Shown piece after piece: positions 10,891 to 21,394 of a DNA stretch of 64,000 bases (position 1 is its first letter; each line of letters opens with the position of its first letter). The translations under genes and the position numbers were made by a program. Below the pieces are notes generated by a model. It was not told the DNA's origin. It searched no databases and saw only the letters and a program-made list of their open reading frames with translations. Source of the stretch: Meghimatium bilineatum (Eukaryota > Mollusca > Gastropoda > Stylommatophora > Philomycidae); contig CM067299.1 of the NCBI GenBank assembly GCA_034231615.1, positions 15,792,834 through 15,856,833 on the forward strand. The letters run 5' to 3'.

Positions 10891-11764
10891 ATGAATATCA
10901 AAGTGTGATTTAGAAAAGTGTTATTTAGAAAATATAATCCAGGTGGAACACTACTTGTTACTTTTACTTAACTCTTTGAGTATTGCATCGTCAGTGATAG
11001 AAGTAGTTTTTTTGTGACTGCCGTTTTTGTAATAAATATTTAATTTCATTGTCTTCTTATATTTATGGAATCCATCCATTACATGGTCAGCGTTTTACTT
11101 TGTATCTGTAGTGTCTGTGTAGTAAGTATCGTTGTTTGCGTAGTGTTACCTAGCGATAGTCTGGGAAATTGTGTAAACCAATTAATCTTATAAAACATTT
11201 TCCTATGCAGAAACTGGTGAAAAGGTTGAAAATCTTCTAGGAATGAATTTGTTGTATTCAGGTTAACCCATATGTACTACGTCCCTCATCACGAAGCTGC
11301 ATTCTACCTTCGAAGAAAAGTACTTATATCTTAGCTTCATAGCTTCAAGCAATAATCCGCAAAGATGAAACTCCAGTGTTGAGGAACCAACCTGAAATTG
11401 GAAAGGGGGTGGGGTAGCTGAGGTAACACAATGCAAATATCAAAATGAACGGAATTAGGTACACGTGTTACCACTATATGTTAATAAAAAAAAACTTACG
11501 TGGCACAGGAAAAAAAGGATCTATCGACTAAAAGCCTTAATTTGGATGAAAAACAACAAACGAAATAAACAATATGCTAAATGGAAGAAAGTACATATGA
11601 CGATAGAGGAGATCGAAATTAAAAAGTGGTAAGAAAACGAGTCATAGTGAAGAGAAATACCAAAACTGAATGGTTCCAACAAAGTAGAAGACAGGCAGCG
11701 TGTGGCGAGAAGTAATGGTGGATTAAGGTAGTATGTGACGAAACCGTACTACCACCGTGCGCAT
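10891..11764. other. Unassigned gap
   Basis: AT-rich, with no recognisable domain. At about 11708-11737 a single GGCGAGAAGTAATGGTGGAT unit matches the tandem units at 15908-15992. Confidence 0.4.
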
Positions 11765-11905
11765 GCGGTTGTGTCTGTGGGTCTCACCAATGGCTCACTA
11801 GACAAACCAACCATGCAACAGAAAACTTTAGTAGATGACATGCCTTTATATTGAGGTTATCTTCTTATAGAAGCTTCATGGTACGTCATCTATACAATCC
11901 CGTAG
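11765..11905 (+). repeat. Dispersed hairpin repeat R2, copy 2
   Basis: Close match to 5505-5640, beginning at GTCTGTGGGTCTCACCAATG. The right hairpin arm is slightly degraded (GGTACGTCATCTA), so the fold is less perfect than in copy 1. Confidence 0.8.
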
Positions 11906-11939
11906 TCGTAACCTTCGATAACAGTTACCATGTTGTTCT

Positions 11940-12165
11940 GACAGGCCGAAATTGTGAACTAGTTACGGGCACGGCGTGGGTGGGAAGAACAACAAAGAAA
12001 CCTGTCGCAAGGGCCAGAGTTGTGCCCTGGTGTCGACGTCTGTTTCGGCGACATTGGACTCGGAACACCATCGAGTCGAATGGCTGCTTGAACAAAAGGC
12101 GGAGCACTTATGGGAATGTCCCACGTGCAGTGAGGCCAGTTTTCTAATCAAGAATCAAGAAACCG
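11940..12165 (+). repeat. Dispersed repeat R3, copy with coding-like tail
   Basis: Shares GAATGGCTGCTTGAACAAAA and the terminal CTAATCAAGAATCAAGAAAC with reverse-strand copy 19130-19440 and forward copy 52600-52735. One frame reads WLLEQKAEHLWECP, matched by WLTERQADHLLEWP in the second copy, which suggests the 3' end of a LINE-like coding region. The parent element is unknown to me. Confidence 0.6.
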
Positions 12166-13095
12166 TACTTCCGCCGGTCACCACCTGAGCTAAGATAAGA
12201 TATTTCATTTCATCGCCTATCTCATCCGCCATTTCTTCTCGTCATGTAATGTATGTTTTTCTCCTACTTTGTTGGATGCTTCCAGTTTTGATCTTTCTTT
12301 TCCCTATGACATGTTTCTTACAACGCTTTAATATCTTCTTCCTATCATCCTCATATCTGCTTTCTTGTATTGTTTATTTCGTTTGATGTCTTTAATTAAG
12401 TCTTTCTGTTGCTGTGTCTTATAGGTAGTGGTTTTTTTTTAATGACTAATATTGTTAACATTTGTGTGTATTTCCGTTCATTTTGCTCATGCCCAGAAAT
12501 CTACGGAATAATCTAATCTGTAACAAGACGTCGCGAGTGAGATTGAACATTCGGCTTTTTGCGCACAAAGGGAACAACTTTAACGACTACACCTGGGTGA
12601 TGTCTTATGTAGGCACAACCAATATATTGATTAGCAACACCAATGTACAGTGTGGACTATCGGCTGATCTGCACTTTCAATCACGAACAAGTTCTCTCTA
12701 GTTGTGTTTGTGACGTGGGCTAACTTCTCTACCATCGAACAGTTTTAATCAATTAATATTTATATTTTATATTAATGTCGATGAAAATTGTTTTTTTTTA
12801 AATATACATAAATAAATGTTATTTTCTGTTGTCGTTGAAAAAGAATGTTTTAATAAATAAAATATATCTGTTTATATTATTGCGAGGAACTGTCATGAGC
12901 ATGTAACCCTTATCTTCACACTTATCAGTATTTCGTGAGTTATGTACCTTGAATAATTACTTTCATAACTGTACTTCCTTGTGGTTATCTCTTGAAAAGT
13001 GATTTATTGAGAAATGTCAAGTATATGTAAACTGAAACTTACAAACAACAACATTTTTTATCTGAGATATAATTCCTCCACCTCAGCAATCTGGT
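12166..13095. other. Unassigned gap
   Basis: 12190-12430 has a K/R-rich reverse-strand frame that could be a LINE remnant. 12490-12715 is less AT-rich and contains a 79-codon frame without recognised motifs. The remainder is AT-rich. Confidence 0.3.
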
Positions 13096-13100
13096 GCACA

Positions 13101-13156
<56 letters not shown>

Positions 13157-13432
13157 ATATCTATCTATCTATCTATATCTATCTATCTCTATCTATCTGT
13201 CTATCTGTCTATCTATCTATCTATCTGTCTATCTGTCTATCTGTCTATCTGTCTGTCTGTCTGTCTGTCTGTCTGGTCTGTCTGTCTGGTCTGTCTGTCT
13301 GTCTATCTATTTATCTATCTATATATATCCATCTATCTATCTATCTGTCTGCCTACCTGTCTGTTTGTCTGTCTGTATATATGAATGTCGGTCTATTTAT
13401 TTATCTATCTATATATCTATCTATCTATCTTC
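13096..13432. repeat. Microsatellite (CTAT)n to (CTGT)n
   Basis: Uninterrupted CTAT runs grade into CTGT runs near 13240-13300 and back again. Long S/I/Y/L frames across it are repeat artefacts. A shorter related CTAT tract lies at 13595-13650. Confidence 0.98.
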
Positions 13433-13590
13433 TTCTTCTTCATCGTTCATTCTCACACTCCTGCTGGCTCTCCCTTGTAGCAAGACCATTGTCCTACTAG
13501 ATTTCTAGCAGGATGAAGTCCAGAGAATGGAAATGCGTTGTGTCGCCGTTTTATTTGCGCCAATGGCCCGACACATCCGTCTTCGGTGGG
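13433..13590 (-). mobile_element. SINE-2 (subtype b) 3' part
   Basis: Reverse-strand copy: the CTTCTTCTTC tail at the left, CTAGCAGGATG, then GTCTTCGGTGGGAT at the right. It belongs to the subtype with the extra GACCATTGTCCTA segment also seen at 36636-36801 and 55135-55300. Confidence 0.85.
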
Positions 13591-13649
13591 ATCTATCAAT
13601 CTAACTATCTACTTATCTATCTACCTATTTATTTATGTATCTATCTATG

Positions 13650-13835
13650 TGACGTGTCCTTTACAAAACATTGTCCTCACTGCCATTCTGTAAGCCTCTC
13701 GGTTCTGTGTAAGCTGCCAAGTTTCTTCTAGTGTCGTGTTCAGAAGGTCTTCGTTGTCATGTGCACATCGTCGCCATGGTCTGCATCTTGTTCTCTTACC
13801 TGGAACTTTTCCCTTCATGACAGACTATAGCCTAA
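13650..13835 (-). pseudogene. Group A LINE extreme C-terminus
   Basis: The reverse strand gives one continuous frame: KVPGKRTRCRPWRRC, then LEETWQLTQNREAYRMAV and a final KGHVT. This is the GKR-RGRP-RRW plus terminal helix layout of APE-type LINEs, comparable with 22370-22690 and 53330-53472. Only the last 55 or so residues remain. The CTAT microsatellite lies directly beyond its 3' end (the left side), which suggests it grew from the element's simple-sequence tail. Confidence 0.75.
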
Positions 13836-14599
13836 GTGTAATAGAGCCAAATCCTTCTCCACAATAGTCTTGCTTGCGGATCCAAGCGTTACATATCTTG
13901 GTTTATTCAAGTTTTTCCTTGCTTTTCATTGGCTTCTATGCAAAGTATACGTCGATAAATATTGTCAAATACCAGAAAACCACAACCATCTTTTTTTCAT
14001 TATAAAAAACTGATATATAACCAAGTTGGACTAGTGTCCCAGGTTCAAAGTACGACACTAATGTTCCATTTGGCAAACAACTGTTGACTTTATTTATCGA
14101 CAGCACCTAAAATCAGGGTCTGTTCCAAACAAAGTCTATATACTTATAAATAACTTTACAATTCAAGGAGAAACTCTAGCTGCCTGGCCCCTGTAAAAAT
14201 ATTGCCTCGGCCCGGCCACTATAGACATATTGCCGTGGTCCTGAAGTTGAGAATCACTATTTTAGACCCCTAAATATTGTGTTTGTGTATCTAATTCTAA
14301 TTACTGTGCCTTGTCTCAAGGATGACTTCAACATCTGTACATGCTAGGCCAGACTGTGGTCTTGCTTTATTATAGTAGGGCCTGTCAAGCCTTATTTTAG
14401 CCTCTGTTTGTTGAACTAAGCCACATCTCCTCTACAAAGATCTGTAAATCAATCAGAGAGCCAATAAAACCAACACACAATTATTATTAAATTACGGATA
14501 GATATGAATATATGAAAATATATGAAAATTATTAATATATAACAAGATTCAATTCTACACCACATGGCACATGACAAAACCGACTCTCTAGTCGCATGT
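13836..14599. other. Unassigned gap with dispersed repeat R4, copy 1
   Basis: 14295-14440 matches 49030-49165 in the same orientation (GACTGTGG, TTTTAGCCTCTGTTTG, CTAAGCCACATCTCC). The two copies are well diverged. The rest is unremarkable. Confidence 0.45.
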
Positions 14600-14840
14600 G
14601 GTGTCCCAAAAATTTAGGATTTGCACCACAGCCATATGTACAGGTGGACAGGCACCACATACTGCAGAATATTTCAAGAATGTCCTAATTATGAGAATCT
14701 TAGACAGACGTACTGGCCCATACAAGTAAAATTAGGATCAACACTCTCTGGAGCCCTGCATGCTTTCAATGAAGTGACACAATTACAGACATGGACATAT
14801 TTTACGTTTATTAACGAGACACAATTACAGACATAGACAT
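14600..14840 (+). pseudogene. Group C LINE C-terminal tail
   Basis: The forward frame reads SHMYRWTGTTYC, then IFQECPNYENLRQTYWP, then FNEVTQLQT before a stop. It corresponds to the Cys-rich C-terminal tail of group C (compare ...SEHILQECANYDTL at 43444-44376 and the FIQETTLQI end at 6705-7234). The RNase H domain proper is missing and the Cys pattern is damaged. Its last codons merge into the 42-bp minisatellite that follows. Confidence 0.75.
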
Positions 14841-15075
14841 ATTTTACGTTTATTAACGAGACACAATTACAGACATAGACATATTTTACGTTTATTAACG
14901 AGACACAATTACAGACATAGACATAGTTTAAGTTTATTAACGAGACACAATTACAGACATAGACATAGTTTAAGTTATTAACGAGACACAATTACAGACA
15001 TAGACATAGTTTACGTTTATTAACGAGACACAATTACAGACATAGACATAGTTTATTGAAGAGACACAATTGTAG
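14774..15075. repeat. 42-bp minisatellite built from a LINE 3' end, 7 copies
   Basis: The unit contains GAGACACAATTACAGACATA and TTTTACGTTTATTAAC. In the LINE frame each unit reads FINETQLQT followed by a stop, which is the group C C-terminus. One unit is 1 bp short and the last is degraded. Confidence 0.93.
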
Positions 15076-15835
15076 ATAAGAGATATTTTCAGTTTGTAGA
15101 AGTAACACAAAAAAATATATAGAGATATTTTAAGCTATGATAAATGAAGACGTGGAATCCACTATTAAAATTATAGACAACTCATTCTGTGACGTACAAG
15201 GTGTGGTCACACTATATCATGACGATTTCATATTCCTACACTCTCTTATCTTAGAAGCACTTATAGTTTGTACAATGTGCGTCAGTACTCACGTTGCAGG
15301 AAATTCAAGTCAACTACGCCTTGTTTATGATTGTATATGTGTAATCGAGGTCAAAAAGTGAACAATTGCTGAGATTTTCCGCATCCTGAAGAAATTCTAG
15401 AACCTCGATATAAACTGTGAACATATTCAGATGGGATTGTTTATCGGTTACTTGCAAATTGTTGTTCATGTCTTTACCCTGATCATTAACTTTCTTTACA
15501 CTGTCAACATTTCCTAGTTTGCCGTTATACGTTTACAAATGACTGTAGAAGGTTTAGTTAATTTATGTATGCAGCTCAGGGCAGTAAAGAGTTAATGAAA
15601 CGGAGAGCTATAATTTTTCATTATTTTCTTCCTTTCAACTCTTTGACTTCTGACCGTGTACAGAATGCGTCACGGACGGCCAAGATATCATGTATAATTT
15701 CCACCGCAGGCACATATGAATACGAATTGTTCAGAAAGCTATGACAACCTGCTAAACTTAAAATATTGCCTAGATAATAAATATATCTAAATATGCTGGG
15801 TTAATCGCTACGTCATGAATAGTAGGGTCCAGGAC
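15076..15835. other. Unassigned AT-rich gap
   Basis: No element or gene recognised. The 74-codon frame at 15137-15361 has no motif I know. Confidence 0.4.
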
Positions 15836-15992
15836 GTTTCGCCGATGGTCATTTCGGCGACGCTATTTCGCCGACGGTCCATTCGCCGATGGACATTTCG
15901 CGACAACAGGCGAAGTAACGGTGGATTAAGATAGTAAGGCGAGAAGTAACGGTGGATTAAGATAGTAAGGCGAGAAGTAACGGTAGATTAAG
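15836..15992. repeat. CGCCGA motif cluster and 31-bp tandem repeat
   Basis: 15840-15905 holds five spaced matches to TTTCGCCGATGG or its mixed-strand variants. 15908-15992 is three units of a 31-bp repeat containing GGCGAGAAGTAACGGTGGAT. Both are much richer in CpG than the surroundings. Confidence 0.85.
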
Positions 15993-16074
15993 GGTCTGTA
16001 TCGTGTGACTAAATATTGCTATGCTGTAGTAGACATGTTGTTGTTGCATGCTCCTTCAATATGAAAACAGAGTG

Positions 16075-16165
16075 TATTTTAAGTTAGTTATTCCTCTAGG
16101 GCCAACGACGACACATAGGGCGGATGTCATAGATTTCCATGTCTCTCGTTTCATTGCAATTGGCT
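16075..16165 (+). repeat. Dispersed repeat R1, copy 3 (degraded)
   Basis: Matches R1 through TTAGTTATTCC, GACGACACATAGGGCGGA and ATAGATTTCCATGTC. Its 3' end is diverged. 16166-16747 holds nothing recognisable. Confidence 0.5.
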
Positions 16166-16744
16166 TTATATCTTCATTATGTCTGATACCGATGGTGTTT
16201 TAAGTAAACGAGAAAATTAATAAGCGTTTCGTAAAGTGTACATTTTTATGTTTGATAAGTGTAGTAAAATCAATGAAATTAATAATTATAATAGTTGTCT
16301 TAATAGAAGGGGAAATTGACGCCAATCTGGATAATTTCCAATCGAAATGTGGATTTTATATTAAAGAAATCATGAAAATCCGGCGAATACTTCCACAGAA
16401 ATAAATCACAGAAAATTAAAATGTCAACACGAAACAAATCATCCTACGATATCAGCATTTATTCATTATTTTAAAAAATTTCAGAAGAATATATATATAT
16501 TGGTAACAGGAAATTCTATATTTATAAAATGCAAAAACAAATTTATCGAGATACAGGTGAAAGAATTTTGAGAATTGATTTGTGATTTAGGCAATGGAAA
16601 TCGTTATTACATGGCACTTCGCATGTGGCTTGTCTTATAATTTTCTAAATACCTAATAAAATTTATATTATATTTATGTGCATTCATATTTGTGTACTTT
16701 AATATGTGTGTGCATTCATATCTGTGTACATTTATATGTGTGTA

Positions 16745-16747
<3 letters not shown>

Positions 16748-16802
<55 letters not shown>
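16748..16802. repeat. (TA)n microsatellite
   Basis: About 27 uninterrupted AT dinucleotides. Confidence 0.98.
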
Positions 16803-16809
<7 letters not shown>

Positions 16810-17010
16810 GTACTATACTCCAGTATGCTCCTTATATTTTACCTATTACTTCCTTTTTGCTACTTTTTTTCGCCGCCTATTCACGACGTAACTCGTTTTC
16901 ATCAGCATTTATCCGTTATTTCTCATTCTGATGAAGTATTTTTAGTCGAAACGTCGCCTGACATTGTGTTCAGTTGATAGTATGTCTTGTCTAATCTTGA
17001 TAAAACTTTA
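16803..17010 (+). mobile_element. Possible Penelope-like element 3' end
   Basis: The sequence CTGATGAAGTATTTTTAGTC followed by GAAACGTCG resembles the terminal GATGAA...CGAAACGT signature at Penelope-like ends in this window (41270-41870, 53105-53295). No coding sequence is present, so this is tentative. Confidence 0.35.
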
Positions 17011-17094
17011 ATTTACTTATTTCCATTCATACGCGAGTTTGTTATGTGTTACTGCAACCCGATCTTTCCAACGTTACTTGTTATACCTGGCAAT

Positions 17095-17265
17095 CTGACA
17101 TAGCCCGTGGAGAACACCTAACACAGATTTAAAAAAGGGGCACTAAACCAACATAGAACCGGAACCATCAGCCGTTATACCCTGAGAGATCTACTGCAGT
17201 GGAAATCTGAGTACATATAGACATGTCCGGTGTGCGAAGAGGATAATCAACATACCTAACCTAAC
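17095..17265 (+). pseudogene. Group D LINE 3' end fragment
   Basis: Closely matches the terminal part of the element at 62000-63990: the frame reads NQHRTGTISRYTLRDLL and then CPVCEEDNQH, which preserves the Cys-x2-Cys pair lost in the 63.9-kb copy. It ends in ACATACCTAACCTAACCTAC, the family's own tail rather than a telomere. Only the last 50 residues or so are present. Confidence 0.85.
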
Positions 17266-17494
17266 CTACCCTGAGAATCTAGTTATTTATCACTCTAGCA
17301 CATAGTTCCACAATCTGGCTTGGTCGTCGGGCAGGATTGAGTCTTTTTTTACCCGTGGGAAGGTGCCAAATTTCTGGTCTAACGCGACCGTCGGATATAG
17401 TAGACCTGTTCGCTAAAACTCAAACATGAACGAGTCTTCGATTTTCGTGAAATATATTGGTTGTCATTGTCTATTTTTGTCCCTTCGAGTCCAA
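17266..17494. other. Unassigned
   Basis: No recognisable element between the LINE tail and the foldback-family copy. Confidence 0.4.
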
Positions 17495-17620
17495 GTTATG
17501 TAAACAGCGTCAATTAAAAGTCCAACAATAATCAAAAACGCAACAGACGGCGTCCATATTAATTCAGCTAGAAGGCATGTCCTTCCATGTCCTCGTACCA
17601 AAGCCACGATTCTAGTCACT
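17495..17620 (+). repeat. Foldback family R5, single-arm copy
   Basis: AACAATAATCAAAAACGC, then ATTAATTCAGCTAG and AGCCACG match the right flank and arm of the foldback at 55486-55621. It also contains, in reverse, a 22-bp word shared with 19717-19738. Confidence 0.6.
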
Positions 17621-17849
17621 ATGTGTTCCGTGACTTTCGCCAGTAAGAAAACATATTTGTATAATTCATGAAGACTATGCTAGTGCATCTAGACTAAGCT
17701 AGGTCACTATGCTTTGAATCGCATGATAAAAATAGCTAAGTCAGGCAAACGAAAATCACGGAAATAATCAAACTGGAAATAATGACCTGTATGTTTTCGT
17801 TTTCTGCGCACAGATTTTCTATACTATCGAAGGTCACGAGTGTTCGAGT

Positions 17850-18127
17850 AAAGTAAAAGTAAAGTAACCCATAGCATTTAGTAATGCCGTAGGGGTGTGA
17901 GATGTTAGCGATCTCCCATTTCAGAGGCTCTGCAAATGAGGGTGGTAGCCATCTCCTCTCCCTCGCAGTTTTTACTTCCCGGATTAATCCGGTACACATT
18001 TAAGGCTTGGTCGACCTGGTAGCTGTTGCGATCTGAAAAACATTTCCGCCTCAACTGGGCAATGAACCCAGGACCACTCATATGCGAAGCCAGTGCGCTA
18101 ACCACTGCGCTAACGCGGCTCCCACTA
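17850..18127 (-). mobile_element. SINE-1, full-length reference copy
   Basis: 278-bp reverse-strand element with perfect 11-bp flanking duplications AGTGTTCGAGT at 17839-17849 and 18128-18138. The tRNA-like head reads GGGAGCCGCGTTAGCGCAGT and then GGTTAGCGCACTGG (A box), with GGTTCATTGCC as B box. The body has the GACCAAGCCTTAAATG and GGATTAATCCGGGAAGTAAA blocks, and the tail is a TTACTTTTACTTTAC repeat. Presumably mobilised by a LINE partner; not coding. Confidence 0.95.
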
Positions 18128-18174
18128 AGTGTTCGAGTGGCGTTTGCTGAAATCAGAGCACAGCATATATTTTA

Positions 18175-18310
18175 CAACAACCTGTCCGGACAGTAAAATG
18201 GCGTTACGTGTTGGGCAAGTAAAATTGCGTTAAGTGTCTGGCAAGTAAAATAGCGGTACGTGTCTGGACAGTAAAATGAAGTTACGTGTCGGGACAGTAA
18301 AATGAAACCT
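18175..18310. repeat. 26-bp minisatellite, 4-5 copies
   Basis: Units contain ACAGTAAAATGAAGTTACGT followed by GTCGGG, with GCAAGTAAAAT variants on the left. A C tract (about 18306-18322) follows. Confidence 0.88.
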
Positions 18311-18589
18311 CGCCCCCCCCCCCTTTGTTGGGTGTTACCACGAAACCCCCGCCCGATGTTACCTCTTCCTGCCTTAAGAATACGAGTATCTAGACAAATT
18401 TATTTAACTTGTTGCTATTCTTTGAGATGTCATTTGAGTAATGTAATTTTGATATTTGAATGATTTGTTTGTTTGAGAATCCCAGGAATTTCGAGCGATT
18501 AGATCACACTTCCTATGTGCAGTGTGGTGGTTTTTCTGAGCTTTCTTTTATACCCAGGAGACTTCAACTTTAAGCTTAGTGCTATGCCT
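18311..18589. other. Unassigned
   Basis: Apart from C-rich runs at its left edge, nothing recognised. Confidence 0.4.
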
Positions 18590-18975
18590 ATTGAAGAAAT
18601 CTTCTACTCAGAATGGGTCTATCTTTGGATGATAAGAATTCAATAAGAAAAATACTGATGGCTACGTTCTGAATAGGATACACTACCACTGTTTTTACGA
18701 GCAATTTGTTCTTACTGCCTAGATGCAATGGAATCCCCTTGCCATAAATCTCAATGATATGAAACAGGATTCCTGTGAATAAGTCTATCAGGTTTTGTTT
18801 TTTCCTATTATCGTTTGCTGTTCCACTTGTGAGTTTTCACATTACCTCTTCACTGGATACGCTGTCCGATTCTACTTTGGTATTTAGGTCACCAATTAGA
18901 ATAATTATTTCGCAACTCGATGTCAATTGTGTTTATTTTTTGCAACTGTTAATACGATTCAGTCCGTGACCAATA
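18590..18975 (-). pseudogene. Group A LINE apurinic-type endonuclease fragment
   Basis: The reverse strand near 18905 reads IIILIGDLNTKVESD, then GTANDNRKKQNLIDLF and a long continuation to IFLIEFL. GDLN-K-G is the catalytic Asp/Asn motif of the APE-like endonuclease that opens non-LTR retrotransposon ORF2, and G-x-x-N-x-(N/R)-x-x-x-L is the next conserved block. One stop interrupts it (VM*K, where a Gly is usual). This is the only endonuclease piece in the window; all other group A copies are 3' fragments. Confidence 0.75.
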
Positions 18976-19129
18976 TATAATATATGACCCGTGGAATCAT
19001 TCGAAAAGAGCTTTATATAGTGACTCGCTTAATTTTACCTGTGATTTTTCTGTACTGTCGACACACAGTATATATGTACAGATAAAAAAACAATGTAAAG
19101 ATGAAAATTACGGGGAAAATCTAATAAGT

Positions 19130-19440
19130 TTCTTGATTCTTGATTAGGAACAAGAGTCACAGAACTTGGGTCATTCCAATAAATGATCTGCTTGCCGTTC
19201 CGTCAGCCATCTAAAAGTATATAAGCTCAGTGTCCCAGTCAGTTGCTGATTACACGTTCTACTGATCTTTCCGGAGGGGGGAGGGCACTTTCTCCCACCG
19301 CCTCTAGTCACTCCCATTTCTATAATTCTCTGAATATGTACATTGCCTTGTTCTACTTCTTCCTTGTCTTTTCGTAGTGTATCCATGACTGGTCTAATCA
19401 ATTCAATCCTGTCTCTTCTTATTTCGGTGCTGTTCACCAA
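19130..19440 (-). repeat. Dispersed repeat R3, longest copy
   Basis: The reverse strand contains an 89-codon frame (RRDRIELIRPVMDTLRKDKE ... WLTERQADHLLE) that continues past its stop region into the shared CTAATCAAGAATCAAGAAAC end. The copy at 52600-52735 matches from GACTGG through TATATACTTTTAAATGGCTG to the end. Function and parent element unknown. Confidence 0.6.
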
Positions 19441-20117
19441 GGCTTAACCAGCCAACACATAATAAGTTTCTGCACCCCTTTAACCTCAGTGGGATTAAAC
19501 AACCACATCACCTACACCTTTATTCGCCTCCTATGGCATGCATGGCAGATCACTGTGCTTTTATTGCTAGATACGAGGACCACAATGACAGATGAATATA
19601 TAAGTCCCACTATTGCTATGTCAATGTGGTAGTTGTCCTATTAACGCACGAGGAACACGAAAAACAACATAAGAATTTTAGGGATAAAAGGAACTGAAAA
19701 ACATGACCAAGTTTTGTACGAGGACATGGAAGGACATGGAAGAGCATATATGGTTAGTACGAGGACATGGAAGGACGTGTACATTACAGTAAACAATAAA
19801 TGCATGATGACCGTTAGTTGATGACATGTTCTGTTATTGTTCTTATCTGTATATTTGATTAGACTAAGTCATCACTGAAAACAACCTTCGTGCACACCTT
19901 CTCTGCGTCAATACCTATTTCCCCACAGAAGCCAATAAATTATCCCTTAACTTGCGGACAGTAGGATACACTGAAATAGACATTGGGTGTTAGAGCAGGA
20001 AATTCTGCAAGTACTTTATGTGGTCTTTTTTTACTATGTTTATTTCGATCACCGGGAATTACATGAAATATAGCTCTTGTATCCTTTTGTGCAATGTAAA
20101 GGTTTTTTTAGATATTT
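19441..20117. other. Unassigned gap
   Basis: Only small repeats: GTACGAGGACATGGAAGG occurs at 19716 and 19753, the first copy extending to a 22-bp word shared in reverse with about 17578-17600. No genes seen. Confidence 0.4.
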
Positions 20118-20395
20118 ATTTCTTCTTTTTAAGCTCTTTCGTTCTCAAACTCCTGCAGATTAGCAAGATGTAGTACAGAGAACAAAAAGCGATGTGTCAC
20201 GGTTAGTTTACAGCATTGCTGCTATATCTGCGCCTTTCGGCCTGACATATTTGATCTAGCATGACCATGGGTCACTCTGACGTTATATGGGATGCAAAAG
20301 CCAACTCCACCACATGAACTCCTTAGACGCTTCTTACGACATGCATGGAAGGTCAACAGTGCAGTTATTCTTTGCATCTCTCCCTGGCCTCAACA
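20118..20395 (-). mobile_element. SINE-2, near full-length copy
   Basis: Reverse-strand copy: TTCTTCTTTTTAAG tail, CTCCTGCAGATTAGCA, CTGCGCCTTTCGGCCTGAC, then GACATGCATGGAAGGTCAAC at the far end. The order matches the copy defined by target duplications at 32664-32945. Confidence 0.85.
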
Positions 20396-20491
20396 ACAAA
20401 TGGTCGATCCTTATTTAATACACATGTCTCCAACTCACAGCGGTCTACAACTTTTGTTTTTATAACAAGTTTCCTACTCAGTAGGTGTGCT

Positions 20492-20531
<40 letters not shown>

Positions 20532-20924
20532 AGTATGTAGAGCAACCGGTGTCTGGACTTCTAGTTCAAAGTGTAAAGAATTGGGCAACTGTATTCTGTC
20601 TAGGCAAGTCGTGGGAGGCAATACGGAAATTTGGGATATAGACAAACAACATCTCACCTGTCTCTCACCTGTAAATAATCATTGTCACATCTTCTCTCAA
20701 TGTGGTACTTTTGTCTTTTATGAAATAATCTTCATGGATAATGTAGAGATGCAGACCAGCGTACATTTCACGTTGATCCATTTTGTGGCAGACTCCTAGG
20801 TGACAGAGAATGCTAGATGTAACACCACTGTACATGGATCAACAAATCTGACAGAAGAATGATGAGATAGTTGTCCCCAAAGTATATGCTGTGCTCTTGT
20901 CAGGACATGACAATCCTGGGAAAC
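20396..20924. other. Unassigned with (AT)n tract
   Basis: An AT dinucleotide run lies at about 20494-20523. Frames here have no recognised motif. Confidence 0.45.
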
Positions 20925-21160
20925 TGGCGCACTGTTATGCATTTTTCAAGGGACTGAACGCACACTGTTATGCATTTTTCAAGGGACTGAACGCACACTG
21001 TTATGCATTTTTCAAGGGACTGAACGCACACTGTTATGCATTTTTCAAGGGACTGAACGCACACTATTATGCATTTTTCAAGGGACTGAACGCACACTGT
21101 TATGCATTTTTCAAGGGACTGAACGCACACTGTTATGCATTTTTCAAGGGACTGAACATT
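20925..21160. repeat. 33-bp minisatellite, 7 copies
   Basis: The unit contains CACACTGTTATGCATTTTTC and AAGGGACTGAACG. Copies are almost identical, indicating recent expansion. The period is divisible by three, so both strands stay open over it. Confidence 0.97.
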
Positions 21161-21319
21161 TATCCATAACGCCACCACCCTCTCCCTTACACAATCATGC
21201 CTTTGCGACAACCTTACGTAAGTCCGGGTGTCGCCTCAGTTACACAACTGAGAAGTACGTGTGCTAATAAAACATTGGCTATGGGCCGTCAAGAGCAACC
21301 TGCTCACAGCTAACTGGCT

Positions 21320-21334
21320 TATTATATATATATT

Positions 21335-21366
<32 letters not shown>

Positions 21367-21378
21367 ATATAATATGAA
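21320..21378. repeat. (TA)n microsatellite
   Basis: Interrupted AT/TA dinucleotide runs. A second short (TA)n lies at 21527-21541. Confidence 0.95.
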
Positions 21379-21394
21379 TAATATTTTATAACCT

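Noticed and set aside
13014..13508. Long S/I/Y/L-rich frames
   Set aside because: Translation of a CTAT/CTGT microsatellite.
17245..17275. Telomere-like CCTAACCTAACC
   Set aside because: It is the simple-sequence tail of a group D LINE; the copy ending at 63990 has a TACCTAATACCTAATC tail in the same place.
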